64,000 nucleotides of DNA, from the NCBI GenBank assembly GCA_025055115.1, contig JANWYJ010000011.1, positions 1 to 64,000 of the forward strand. Reading direction: 5' to 3'. A program made the translations under genes and the position numbers. This DNA comes from Gemmata sp. (lineage in GTDB: Bacteria; Planctomycetota; Planctomycetia; Gemmatales; Gemmataceae). Below the pieces are notes generated by a model. That model was not told the origin of the DNA and made no database searches. It worked only from the letters and a program-made list of their open reading frames with translations. Below are positions 42,349 through 50,564 of this stretch, in pieces (the stretch's first letter is position 1; every line of letters starts with the position of its first letter).

Positions 42349-44316
42349 ATGGATTTCATCGCTTTGGCCCGAGCTGGATTCGCTACGATCGATGCTGATG
42401 CCGCCCTCCAAGAGCGAGCCTTGCAGAACCTCGACCTGTGGCTAACCCGGCCCGAATTTGCCGACTACCGCCCGCAAATCGAATGGCTGGTCCAAACGGG
42501 TGCCTGGTCGGTACTGCTCGATTCGTTTTACCAGATCATCCCCTTTGGTACTGGTGGCCGCCGCGGTGCCGTGGGCATTGGCCCCAACCGCATGAACCTC
42601 TGGACCCTGGGAGCGAGCGTCCAGGGCCATTGTGAGTATCTGCGGCAGCGTTTTCCCGGAGCGGAACTCCGGGTGGTCCTGGCCTACGACGTTCGCCGCT
42701 TCGAAGATACCCGCAAAGTCTATAACCCGGCGTTACCCAACCCGGTATTGGGTTTGACCAGCCGCAACTTCTGCCAACACGCCGCCGGTATCTATGCCGC
42801 CAACGGCATTCGTGCCTTCATCTTACCGCCCGATTCCCAGCGCTACATCCCGACCCCCGAATTGTCGTTCACCATCCGCTACCTGCGGACCAACGGTGGC
42901 CTCAACATGACGGCCAGCCACAACCCGCCCGACGACAACGGCAGCAAGTTCTACGATGAACGCGGCGCTCAACTCGTGCCGCCCGAAGACCAACTCATGA
43001 GCGAAATGGTCGATGCGGTTCAGCATATCCGTCATATCCCTTTCAGCGATGCCGTGCGCAGCGGCAAAGTCCAATTCCTCACCGATGAACCCCACCGGGC
43101 CTACATCGACTTATGCCGGCATGAAAGCCTCATCGCCCCTCCGAAAGTCGATGAATTGCGCGTGGTCTTCACGCCGCTGCAGGGTTGCGGCACCTTCTGC
43201 GCCGGGGAAATCTTGGAGGTTCACGGCTTCCGCCCGATCATCCCTCCGGAACAAGCCACCCCCGACGGCCGCTTTCCAAATGTCACGAAATCGCCCAATC
43301 CGGAAGTGCCAGAATGTTTGGACCGGGCCGAAAAACTGGCCCTCGAAAAACACGCCGACCTCATCATCGCGACCGATCCGGACGCCGATCGCATTGGCGG
43401 CATGGCCAACCGCAGCCCCGACGGCAAAGGCACTTTCCGCTTTCTGACAGGCAACGAAATCGCCGCCCTGCTGACCCATTTCAAGCTCGCCCAATTGGCC
43501 CGCAATGGTGCCCTGCCGCCGTCACCCATCGTCATCACCACCGAAGTGACCACCGGGCAGATAACCCGTATTGCCCGCTCGTGGGGGGCCCAAGTGGTGA
43601 ACGATTTGCTCGTCGGCTTCAAATACCACGCCGACGTCTTGTGGCAACTCGAATCAACCGGGCAATACGGAGACGTTCGCGGAACACTCAACGATTTCAT
43701 CATCGCCACCGAGGAAAGCCACGGCATTCTCGCCACCGCCGGCATCCGCGACAAAGACGCAGGCTGTGCGGCTCTACTGTTGGCCGAAGCCGCCTTGTAT
43801 CAAAAGCGACAAGGGCGAACCCTGGTCGATTATCTCGACGACCTGAATCGTCAGTTCGGTTATTATCGTAATGAACTTTTGAACATCGCCCTCTCGGGCC
43901 TCGAAGGCAAAGTCCACATGCAGCGCATGCTCAATGCCTTACGAACCCAGCCACCCAAGCAGATTGGTGGATTCACCGTCGCCAGTTTTGAAGACCTGCA
44001 AAACCCTGAAGGCCGCCTAGGACCCTTCAAAGGAGAGACCGACAAAGCGGCTCGGAATTTCCTGATCTTCCGGCTTACGCGGGAGGGCATGCAAGCGAAA
44101 GTCTGTCTGCGGCCCAGCGGTACAGAGCCAAAAGCCAAAGCTTACATCGAAGTCTGTGGTGAACCGTGGACTCCAGGCACACCCCAAAGCGTCTGGGATG
44201 CCACCTGTGCCGCGATTGATCAACAGGTCCAGATGATCGCGACCGATTTTCTCACGCTCGCTCTGGCGACCATTGGTCAGAAACCCGCGCCCGGAGCCGA
44301 CAAACTCAGCCGCTGA
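42349..44316 (+). CDS. Phosphoglucomutase/phosphomannomutase
   Basis: 655 residues, in the long phosphohexomutase class that includes phosphoglucomutase PgcA-like enzymes. The phosphoserine loop is LNMTASHNPPDDNGSKFY, the metal loop is ATDPDADRIGG, the sugar-binding loop EESHG (ATEESHGILATAG), and the C-terminal phosphate-binding loop CLRPSGTEPKAKAY. The start IIPFGTGGRRGAVG is also typical. It interconverts hexose 1- and 6-phosphates in the cytoplasm for polysaccharide and nucleotide-sugar supply. GAGGACCCT precedes the ATG. A convergent monohaem protein gene follows. Confidence 0.93.
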   Translation: MDFIALARAGFATIDADAALQERALQNLDLWLTRPEFADYRPQIEWLVQTGAWSVLLDSFYQIIPFGTGGRRGAVGIGPNRMNLWTLGASVQGHCEYLRQRFPGAELRVVLAYDVRRFEDTRKVYNPALPNPVLGLTSRNFCQHAAGIYAANGIRAFILPPDSQRYIPTPELSFTIRYLRTNGGLNMTASHNPPDDNGSKFYDERGAQLVPPEDQLMSEMVDAVQHIRHIPFSDAVRSGKVQFLTDEPHRAYIDLCRHESLIAPPKVDELRVVFTPLQGCGTFCAGEILEVHGFRPIIPPEQATPDGRFPNVTKSPNPEVPECLDRAEKLALEKHADLIIATDPDADRIGGMANRSPDGKGTFRFLTGNEIAALLTHFKLAQLARNGALPPSPIVITTEVTTGQITRIARSWGAQVVNDLLVGFKYHADVLWQLESTGQYGDVRGTLNDFIIATEESHGILATAGIRDKDAGCAALLLAEAALYQKRQGRTLVDYLDDLNRQFGYYRNELLNIALSGLEGKVHMQRMLNALRTQPPKQIGGFTVASFEDLQNPEGRLGPFKGETDKAARNFLIFRLTREGMQAKVCLRPSGTEPKAKAYIEVCGEPWTPGTPQSVWDATCAAIDQQVQMIATDFLTLALATIGQKPAPGADKLSR

Positions 44317-44483
44317 GGGTTATCGTCTGCAGGCTATCGTCGGCGGGCCTCGGCGACGGGTTAGTGGCAGACGCAAAGACGCCTGCGCCCGCCAGCCGAA
44401 GATCGGTTCCCAGTTCGTGGTATGCGCATGCCGCCACGAAGCCTCAGTGCCGCCGCTAACCACGACTCAGCACACGGTCCGGT

Positions 44484-44927
44484 TCACTTGACTGCCAGGG
44501 GTGAACCGACTTCGGCCCGCACATCGTCGCCGCGAAGGTATTGGTGGCATTTCACGCAGGTGAGGGTCATATCGACGTAGGCGAGGGCCGCGGCATCGAG
44601 GTTTTTATCACGTGCGGCTTTCTTCAAACCCTCGGCCCGGCGCAGAAAATCATTGGTGTAAACGAGATACTTCTCCGTTTCGTTGATTTTCCATGTCAAA
44701 TCTTTGACACAATCAATCAAGCCGCTGGCTGCTGCCTCCAGTTCCTTGAAGTCTTTTTTGGCTAAGGCCTCCAAAACCTTTTGGGAATGCCCCAATTTTC
44801 GTTGCATGACACTGGGTTGTTTCGGGTCGGGCTTAGGCTGGGATTGTGCCAACCCCAACTGGGTCAGAATGAAGGCCAAAGCACTAGGGACTGAAACGAG
44901 CCACAGCAGACGGATCGCGGTTTTCAT
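44484..44927 (-). CDS. Secreted monohaem c-type cytochrome-like protein
   Basis: 147 residues from ATG 44927, which opens a signal peptide (MKTAIRLLWLVSVPSALAFI); a longer frame upstream is unlikely. After a proline/lysine linker the protein is all-helical (ALAKKDFKELEAAASGLIDC, NETEKYLVYTNDFLRRAEGL), with one haem-attachment motif CVKCH near the C-terminus. The shape is that of cytochrome c-prime-like four-helix proteins known in planctomycetes. It likely carries electrons or binds a gas outside the cytoplasm; the role is unknown. Confidence 0.8.
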   Translation of the reverse strand: MKTAIRLLWLVSVPSALAFILTQLGLAQSQPKPDPKQPSVMQRKLGHSQKVLEALAKKDFKELEAAASGLIDCVKDLTWKINETEKYLVYTNDFLRRAEGLKKAARDKNLDAAALAYVDMTLTCVKCHQYLRGDDVRAEVGSPLAVK

Positions 44928-45144
44928 CACGAACTCCGAAAAGAGCCAAGTTCTTCGGGGGGTGTGCAATTTCCAGGCCAAGCTTTGTCGTTTCGACACT
45001 TCCACACTTGGCCACCATGTTGTTCCATCACTGGCAACGCCGATGATCTTAGGCCCTTAGCGCTGGAATGTGTCGAACGCGCACACGTTATGGACAATTG
45101 TAATGTTTTCGCACATCCCCAGCGTTCTGTTTTTTTCGCTACTG

Positions 45145-45182
45145 TTGACTTGACTTTCCTGGAAACATGCGCACACTATAAT
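45145..45182 (+). promoter_or_regulatory. Candidate sigma-70-type promoter of the Rad52-like gene
   Basis: A perfect TATAAT at 45177-45182 lies 29 bp before the ATG at 45212. TTGACT occurs twice, at 45145 and 45150; the nearer copy leaves a 21-bp spacer, longer than the usual 16-18, so the -35 assignment is weak. The -10 is strong for this GC-rich genome. AGGAG at 45201-45205 is the ribosome site. Confidence 0.55.
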
Positions 45183-45211
45183 ATACAAAGTATCAGAACC
45201 AGGAGATTCCC

Positions 45212-46096
45212 ATGACTCACATCCCACGCTCGGCGCGTAATCCGGAAATTCAAGCACTCACAGCGGCACTGGCCGAACCTTTCGATCCCCAAGAAGTGAA
45301 GTTCAAACCGCAGATCGTGAAGAACAACCGTTGCCTGGCGATGGCCTACATCGACGCTCGGCTTATCCAAGACCGGCTCGATGAAGTTTTGGGTGTCGAG
45401 AATTGGCAAGATTCCTACCAAATCCTTCCCGATGGTTCGGTGATTTGTCGCTTACGGTTGAAACTGGGCGACCGGTGGATCACCAAAACGGATGTAGGCA
45501 GCCCCAGTGAACAATCCGATGGTGGCGACCGGATGAAAGCGGCCTTTAGCGATGCCCTCAAACGCGCTGCCGTGAAGTTTGGGATTGGCCGTTATCTATA
45601 CCGTTTGCCGGCGCAGTGGGTTGAGTACGACCCGGTGAAAAAGCAGATTGTGCAAGTGCCGAAATTGCCCGCTTTTGCCATCCCTCAGAAGAGAAACAGT
45701 CAGCCACCATCCGCAGTCGCCAACGTAAGCCATAGCTTACCAAGCGATTCGCATGCACGGGGAATGAATCAATCTATGGGAATGAATCAATCTTCCTCCT
45801 GTCGGTCATCCGACGCCCAACCGACCGCGGCACCGGCCAGCCGCTGGCCCCAAAGCGGTGCGGAGCTTCACCGCCGCTTGCAGAACTACGATGCACAATT
45901 AGCTGATCAACACCTCTGTCCGCGGGGAACTTTGCTGGCTCATGTGCTTGAGGCGGGTGTGAAGGCAGGTTATTCGGCGAATATTGGGGATTGGGACGGG
46001 GCCGCGATCCGTTTGGCGGTGGACACGGTCCGGGAATTTGAAAAAACGTTGCGGAAGTCTGCGGAAAAGACGACAGAAGTTTCGAATGCCGCATAA
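45212..46096 (+). CDS. Rad52/Rad22-like single-strand annealing protein
   Basis: 294 residues. The N-terminal 150 residues match the Rad52 core used by phages and some bacteria: FDPQEVKFKPQIV, then CLAMAYIDARLIQDRLDEVL, GVENWQDSYQILPDG, and GDRMKAAFSDALKRAAVKFG followed by IGRYLYRL. Such proteins anneal complementary single strands during recombination. The C-terminal half is low-complexity (serine, glutamine), with a small in-frame duplication of MNQSMG, then a short helical end. It stands alone, with its own promoter-like -10 at 45177; no nuclease partner (YqaJ/Exo type) is adjacent. Possibly taken from a phage. Confidence 0.85.
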   Translation: MTHIPRSARNPEIQALTAALAEPFDPQEVKFKPQIVKNNRCLAMAYIDARLIQDRLDEVLGVENWQDSYQILPDGSVICRLRLKLGDRWITKTDVGSPSEQSDGGDRMKAAFSDALKRAAVKFGIGRYLYRLPAQWVEYDPVKKQIVQVPKLPAFAIPQKRNSQPPSAVANVSHSLPSDSHARGMNQSMGMNQSSSCRSSDAQPTAAPASRWPQSGAELHRRLQNYDAQLADQHLCPRGTLLAHVLEAGVKAGYSANIGDWDGAAIRLAVDTVREFEKTLRKSAEKTTEVSNAA

Positions 46097-46216
46097 CTTA
46101 CAGCAAATTTCATCAGTGCGCGTTTTCTTCGCCCAACACCGCGCAAGAGATTGACCGTGGCGCATTCTAGGGGATAGGTGAGCGATCGTTTCCTGGTGTC
46201 GTTAGCGTTATCCCCC

Positions 46217-46648
46217 ATGGTTTGCGATCCGCGATTGCTGCCCAGCCTTGCGGTTTTTGCGGCGGTGTGCGCCATCCCCAGGGATGCCCACGCCGGATGG
46301 GTCACATTCAAGAACGACACGCCCAAAACCATTGTAGTGCAAGAGTTTACGACTATCAACGGCAAAAAAGTTGCAGGGAAACCTTACAAACTCTTGCCGG
46401 GAGAATCGTTCCGCGAATTTCAAGCCATTCCCGGCATCAAAAACTACGAAATTGTCGACGCGGCCAATGCGGCCAATTCCCTCTGGATTGGCCAGCTCAA
46501 CTGCAAAGGCGACATGCAGAGTTTTTCTGTTACAGTTATCCAAGGGAAAGCCGCGGTCGTTCCCGCCGCAGCGCCACCACGGGGAGTATCTCCTTCCCAT
46601 CCGGGTTCACCTGCACCCCTGCCTCCGGGCGAGGCGAAGCGACCGTAG
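46217..46648 (+). CDS. Small secreted protein of unknown function
   Basis: 143 residues from ATG 46217, which opens a signal peptide (MVCDPRLLPSLAVFAAVCAI) ending near AHA; a GTG 13 codons upstream is also possible. The mature part is a small beta domain (WVTFKNDTPKTIVVQEFTTI, KLLPGESFREFQ) followed by a proline-rich tail. It recalls short planctomycete secreted domains that I cannot name. The last codons (GEAKRP and stop) are duplicated 71 bp downstream. Confidence 0.6.
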   Translation: MVCDPRLLPSLAVFAAVCAIPRDAHAGWVTFKNDTPKTIVVQEFTTINGKKVAGKPYKLLPGESFREFQAIPGIKNYEIVDAANAANSLWIGQLNCKGDMQSFSVTVIQGKAAVVPAAAPPRGVSPSHPGSPAPLPPGEAKRP

Positions 46649-46721
46649 ATGTCCCGTTTCACCTTTGTCTCGACCCTGAGTGTTCGTCTCGACCCTGGGG
46701 CGAGGCGAAGTGACCGTCGAT
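46627..46721. repeat. 24-bp direct-repeat pair over the stop codon, offset 71 bp
   Basis: 46627-46650 matches 46698-46721 at 22 of 24 positions (GGGCGAGGCGAAG.GACCGT). The first copy contains the stop codon TAG (46646-46648). A smaller TCTCGACCCTG duplication lies between the copies. Confidence 0.75.
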
Positions 46722-46762
46722 ACGGTTCGCATCACCCGCTCAGCGCAAGCCCAACGGCTCGG

Positions 46763-47722
46763 TCAGCCAGGGGCCGTCATAGGTTGCTGCATGGCCAAGT
46801 ACCAGTTCACTGTGCGGCGTAATCCCTCTTCGAACATGACAGTGGGTTGGTAGCCCAGATCCGCTTGTGTGCGGCAGATATCGGCTTGGGAGAACTTCAC
46901 ATCGCCTGGGCGAGGGGGGTGAAATTGAGGCTGCAGTGATGTACCGAGAATGCGATTGAGAGTGTCGACCAACTCCAGAATCGTGTAACTGCGTCCTGTG
47001 CCCACGTTGTAGACACGGCCACTGACTTCGGGGGTCTGAGCGGCACGAACCAAGGCTTCAACAGCATTAGCCACAAAGGTGAAGTCCCGCGATTGTTGAC
47101 CATCGCCGTAAATGGTGGGGGCACGGCCTTCCACCATCGCCGCGGTAAACAGGGCGATGACCCCGCTATAGGGGCTATCGGCTCGTTGCCGTGGGCCAAA
47201 AATGTTGAAGAAACGCAAACGAACGGTTTCGATGTCGTAGCAGTGGGCGAAGGCTTCCATGTAGAATTCGCCCGCGAGTTTGGCGGCGGCATAGGGTGAT
47301 TTGGCCTGTAATGGAAGGTCTTCGGTTTGACCGCGGCTGGAGCTTTGCCCCCCGTAGGCGCTGGAGCTAGCCGCGTAAACCACCCGCCGTGCACCAGACT
47401 TGCGGGCAGCTTCAAGAACGTTGAGGGTTCCGGTAGCGCAGGCTGCGTGTGTGGCCAAGGGGTTTTCGACACTCCGCGCCACGGAAGCCAACGCGGCCAG
47501 ATGGTAGACAATACCCACGTCGCGCAGAGCGTGCTCGACGCAAGTAGCCTCCGTGATACTACCTTCGATGATTTCGATTCCCTGGAGATGAGCCAGATTG
47601 CTCCGCAAGCCGGTACTAAAATCGTCAAGGACACGTACTGGTTGCCCGCGGCGGACAAGTTCCTCGACCAGATGGGAACCGATGAATCCGGCTCCGCCGG
47701 TCACCAAAGCTAGCTCATCCAT
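46763..47722 (-). CDS. NAD-dependent sugar epimerase/dehydratase
   Basis: 319 residues from ATG 47722; the frame upstream has no domain. The Rossmann loop is VTGGAGFIGSHLVEEL at residues 7-22. The catalytic triad is visible as the serine region ASSSAYG and Y-x-x-x-K in SPYAAAKLAGEF. FNIFGPRQRADSPYSGVI binds the nucleotide sugar. This is the extended SDR family of UDP-glucose/UDP-glucuronate 4-epimerases; the exact sugar cannot be told. It likely feeds surface polysaccharide. A metallophosphoesterase gene lies upstream, on the same strand. Confidence 0.9.
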   Translation of the reverse strand: MDELALVTGGAGFIGSHLVEELVRRGQPVRVLDDFSTGLRSNLAHLQGIEIIEGSITEATCVEHALRDVGIVYHLAALASVARSVENPLATHAACATGTLNVLEAARKSGARRVVYAASSSAYGGQSSSRGQTEDLPLQAKSPYAAAKLAGEFYMEAFAHCYDIETVRLRFFNIFGPRQRADSPYSGVIALFTAAMVEGRAPTIYGDGQQSRDFTFVANAVEALVRAAQTPEVSGRVYNVGTGRSYTILELVDTLNRILGTSLQPQFHPPRPGDVKFSQADICRTQADLGYQPTVMFEEGLRRTVNWYLAMQQPMTAPG

Positions 47723-47787
47723 GAGGGGTGCACTCCACGAGGTTGAGGCGAGCCGTGAGGAATATAGCACGACACGAACGGGATCGT

Positions 47788-48708
47788 CTAGGCGCTTCGC
47801 AAGGTGAGAATCGCGACTTCTGGTCGGACACCATAACGGAACCGCCACCCAAACCCCACGCCGGTATTCACATAGAGATGTTGTTGCCTCGGTAACGGAT
47901 ACAATCCTGCTGCCCAGCGGCGAGCGTTTTTGCCTAGAAGCAGTCGTCCCCAACCCGGCCAATTGATTTGCCCGCCGTGGGTATGTCCACTCAAGATCAA
48001 ATCGGCACGATGTGTGCCAAGTGTTAAAACCGATTGGGGGTTGTGGGCCAACAGAATACGCGGCACTTGGCCGGATGTACCGGCGAAGGTCGCTTCGGGA
48101 TTAGCTTCCCCGCTCCACAGATCGTCGATGCCGGCGATCAGGAGTTGGGCGTCACCCCGATGGAGGCCCACTGTTTGATTGCGGAGGACTGTGACACCCT
48201 CATTGGCCAGGGCATCTGTGACACGCCGATGAAGGTCCGGATAGCGGCGAACACCGCGAGCGGTGTGGATGGCGTAATCGTGGTTGCCCAACACGGCAAA
48301 AACGCCGCAAGGTGCTTTCAAGCCACGGAATAACTGGGCGGCCCGGTCCACATACCCGGGTCCACGATCAATGAAGTCGCCCGTGAGGGTGATGAGGTCA
48401 GGTCGTTCGGCGGCTGTGCGTTCGATCGCGTCTTCGAGATAACCCGGGGGGATGTGGGGTCCGCTGTGGAAATCGCTCAGTTGGGCGACCCGCAGACCAT
48501 CCCAAGCCGCCGCGAGGCCATGAATAGCGACTTCCATACGGTTGACCCGCAACCAAGTGGGTTCGATGTAATATCCGTAGCCCACGCGTGCCCAGTTGCG
48601 ACCGATAAATCCTGCCACGCGGGTGATAATTTTCGGCCGTGGCGGTCTGGACCATGAAGTGGTGGGCGTCGATTCCGACTTCGGCGGAAAAAGGTCAATC
48701 GTACTCAT
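47788..48708 (-). CDS. Calcineurin-like metallophosphoesterase (YaeI-like)
   Basis: 306 residues from ATG 48708. The five metal motifs are in order: SDFHSG (about 70-75), TGDFIDRG, LGNHDYA, then AHNPQ and GHTHGGQINW. The set is that of the two-metal phosphoesterase fold, subgroup with lipid-linked or UDP-diacylglucosamine-type members such as YaeI/YkuE. An N-terminal hydrophobic patch is weak; membrane attachment is possible but not clear. The next gene downstream is the sugar epimerase. Substrate unknown. Confidence 0.9.
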   Translation of the reverse strand: MSTIDLFPPKSESTPTTSWSRPPRPKIITRVAGFIGRNWARVGYGYYIEPTWLRVNRMEVAIHGLAAAWDGLRVAQLSDFHSGPHIPPGYLEDAIERTAAERPDLITLTGDFIDRGPGYVDRAAQLFRGLKAPCGVFAVLGNHDYAIHTARGVRRYPDLHRRVTDALANEGVTVLRNQTVGLHRGDAQLLIAGIDDLWSGEANPEATFAGTSGQVPRILLAHNPQSVLTLGTHRADLILSGHTHGGQINWPGWGRLLLGKNARRWAAGLYPLPRQQHLYVNTGVGFGWRFRYGVRPEVAILTLRSA

Positions 48709-48913
48709 CGCAGCGAACCTGGCTTTTCGAAAATTGTGGAAGCCGGTCAGTGCTGTTGCTATCAGCGGGTCGATCGCGGTGGCAATCCACGCAACACACA
48801 ATCTCTTAGCTGGATTTTAGACTCCAGAAGGGTGGAAACGATTCCGGAAAAAAAGGACGAGTTTGTCCTCGTCCCGTTGCGCATTCACAACTTCTGGTTT
48901 AGAAAGGATTTAG

Positions 48914-49324
48914 TTAGCGTCGTCCTTTCTTGGGGGGTGTGGGTTCGTCGTCTTCTTCCTCGTCTTCGTCATCCTCGTCGTCGTCTTCATCCTCGTCCTC
49001 ATCGTCCTCGTCGTCGTAATCGTCTAATTCATCTTCTTCATCATCAAAGTCTTCATCGTCCTCGAAATCGTCATCGTCAAAGTCTTCATCGTCCTCGAAA
49101 TCGTCATCGTCAAAGTCTTCATCGTCCTCGAAATCGTCGTCATCGAGGTCTTCATCAAAATCGTCGTCGTCGTCCTCGAAATCGTCGTCGTCGTCCTCGT
49201 CGTCGTAATCGTCGTCATCGTCGTCAGCAGATGCCACGAGGGTGGGCGTCCATTCGTGGGGCCAAGGTCGCAGTTCCTCAAATGGTTCCAAGCCGCTGAT
49301 GGTGAGCAGGGCGTGCGAGGGCAT
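48914..49324 (-). CDS. Extremely acidic low-complexity protein
   Basis: 136 residues from ATG 49324 (GAGG ten bases upstream). The first 30 residues are ordinary (MPSHALLTISGLEPFEELRP), then nearly every residue is aspartate or glutamate, with phenylalanine at intervals, ending in a basic PTPPKKGRR tail. Within it an 11-residue unit (FEDDEDFDDDD) is repeated three times from three 33-bp DNA copies at 49046-49144. Such proteins may bind calcium, basic proteins or DNA-binding surfaces; none is proven. No signal peptide is visible. Real gene status rests on the start site, open frame and protein-like N-terminus. Confidence 0.6.
   Translation of the reverse strand: MPSHALLTISGLEPFEELRPWPHEWTPTLVASADDDDDDYDDEDDDDDFEDDDDDFDEDLDDDDFEDDEDFDDDDFEDDEDFDDDDFEDDEDFDDEEDELDDYDDEDDEDEDEDDDEDDEDEEEDDEPTPPKKGRR
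49046..49144. repeat. Three tandem 33-bp coding repeats
   Basis: Copies at 49046-49078, 49079-49111 and 49112-49144 (the first two identical, the third near-identical) encode the acidic 11-residue unit of the gene at 48914. Confidence 0.85.
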
Positions 49325-49711
49325 ACAATCAATCCTCATGTATAGAAAACTCGGCCAGTGTTCCGAATGCCCACTGCTATCGGCCAATACTGGCCCAAAC
49401 TCCAGTTCAAGTTAGCCAACCAGGCTCCGAGGGAGCTTCGTGGTTGCGTGAATACAATCCCTATGTTCAGCGTAGCGGTTATCCGAGTCCGCGTTCGGTT
49501 CGTACCTGAACTTGTTGGCGCTTCACGGTTCTGCCGTTTACGGTGGCGGCAGAGTTGCGAAGGTAGGCGCTTCTATAGGGACACAATCCGAGCTGTCAAG
49601 AAGAGGTTGCGATTTTCCCAAAGCACCCAAACCATTATGGCAATAGAACTTATGTCACGAGTTGACGAATAATCGAAAATTGGACCAGACTCCTTGTCAC
49701 AGGGCATGCTT
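49325..49711. other. Divergent non-coding region
   Basis: No gene is seen. It holds the upstream regions of the acidic gene (minus) and of the membrane protein gene (plus). No clear promoter or structured RNA was recognised. Confidence 0.5.
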
Positions 49712-50545
49712 ATGGCGGACGATTTGGCGAGCGAACCTCTGGCGACCGAACCGGATTGGGGGTTGCTACTCAACGGACGGCTGACAAGCGACAGTGGGCC
49801 ACGTTACGTCGAGACCCCCCGGGATCCGCTTGCCGCCGATGCACCCTTTATTGCCGAGCCATTCAACACCGTCACGGCCAGTTTCTTTATTGGCATCGCC
49901 CTTTATTGGTTGTGGCGTTTGCGGGGTCGTTATCGGCAGTGGCCCTTTGTGGCGTCGTGTATGCCAATTCTGCTGGCCGGCGGTATCGGGGGAACCTTAT
50001 TCCACGCGACCCGCGCGCATCGGCTGTATTTTCTGCTAGACGTTATTCCCATTTCCTTGTTAGGGTTGCTCGGGGCCGTGTACATGGCCGCGCGATACTG
50101 GGGCCGCAACCGCTTGTGGATGCTGGTGTTACTGGTCATCTTTTACGGGGCGATCAACCGCTTGTTTTTCTCTCTGCTTGGCCCCATGAACCGGCAGCTG
50201 AGCATTAACCTTTCGTATGCCTCGTTGGCCATCATTGTGCTTATTCCCATCGGGTTGGTGTTATGGCGTTCCCAGTTTCGCTATGGCCGTTGGATCGTTC
50301 TGGGTTTGGTCAGTTTTGCGATCGCGTGGTTTTTCCGATTGATGGATCAGTATAGCGCCGGCTATCTGGCCATGGGTACGCACTGGTTGTGGCACACGTT
50401 TGGGGCCATCAGCACCGCGGCTGTGATCCAATACTTCTATTTGGTCGAAGGGGAAAATCGACCTCACCAACCGGCCCGAGACGATCCCGCTACGGCGGAA
50501 CGGATTACCGCGTCAGATCACGCTGCGACCACTACAACACCTTAG
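49712..50545 (+). CDS. CREST-superfamily membrane protein (ceramidase-like)
   Basis: 277 residues from ATG 49712 (AGGG seven bases upstream), with about seven membrane helices. After PFIAEPFNTVTASFFIGI come FHATRAHRLYFLLDVIPISLL and, near the end, GTHWLWHTFGAIS: the H..D and HxxxH pattern of the CREST proteins (alkaline ceramidases, PAQR receptors, Per1), which bind one zinc through conserved histidines and an aspartate. A hydrolase acting on amide-linked lipids is possible. It precedes UxaE by 19 bp on the same strand, perhaps one transcript by chance. Exact substrate unknown. Confidence 0.7.
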   Translation: MADDLASEPLATEPDWGLLLNGRLTSDSGPRYVETPRDPLAADAPFIAEPFNTVTASFFIGIALYWLWRLRGRYRQWPFVASCMPILLAGGIGGTLFHATRAHRLYFLLDVIPISLLGLLGAVYMAARYWGRNRLWMLVLLVIFYGAINRLFFSLLGPMNRQLSINLSYASLAIIVLIPIGLVLWRSQFRYGRWIVLGLVSFAIAWFFRLMDQYSAGYLAMGTHWLWHTFGAISTAAVIQYFYLVEGENRPHQPARDDPATAERITASDHAATTTTP

Positions 50546-50564
50546 GGTTGCTGCGGGGTGAAAT

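Noticed and set aside
44342-44393. A terminator between the phosphohexomutase and the monohaem gene
   Set aside because: The seven-base GGCGGGC/GCCCGCC stem has a very long loop and no T-tract; not strong enough to list.
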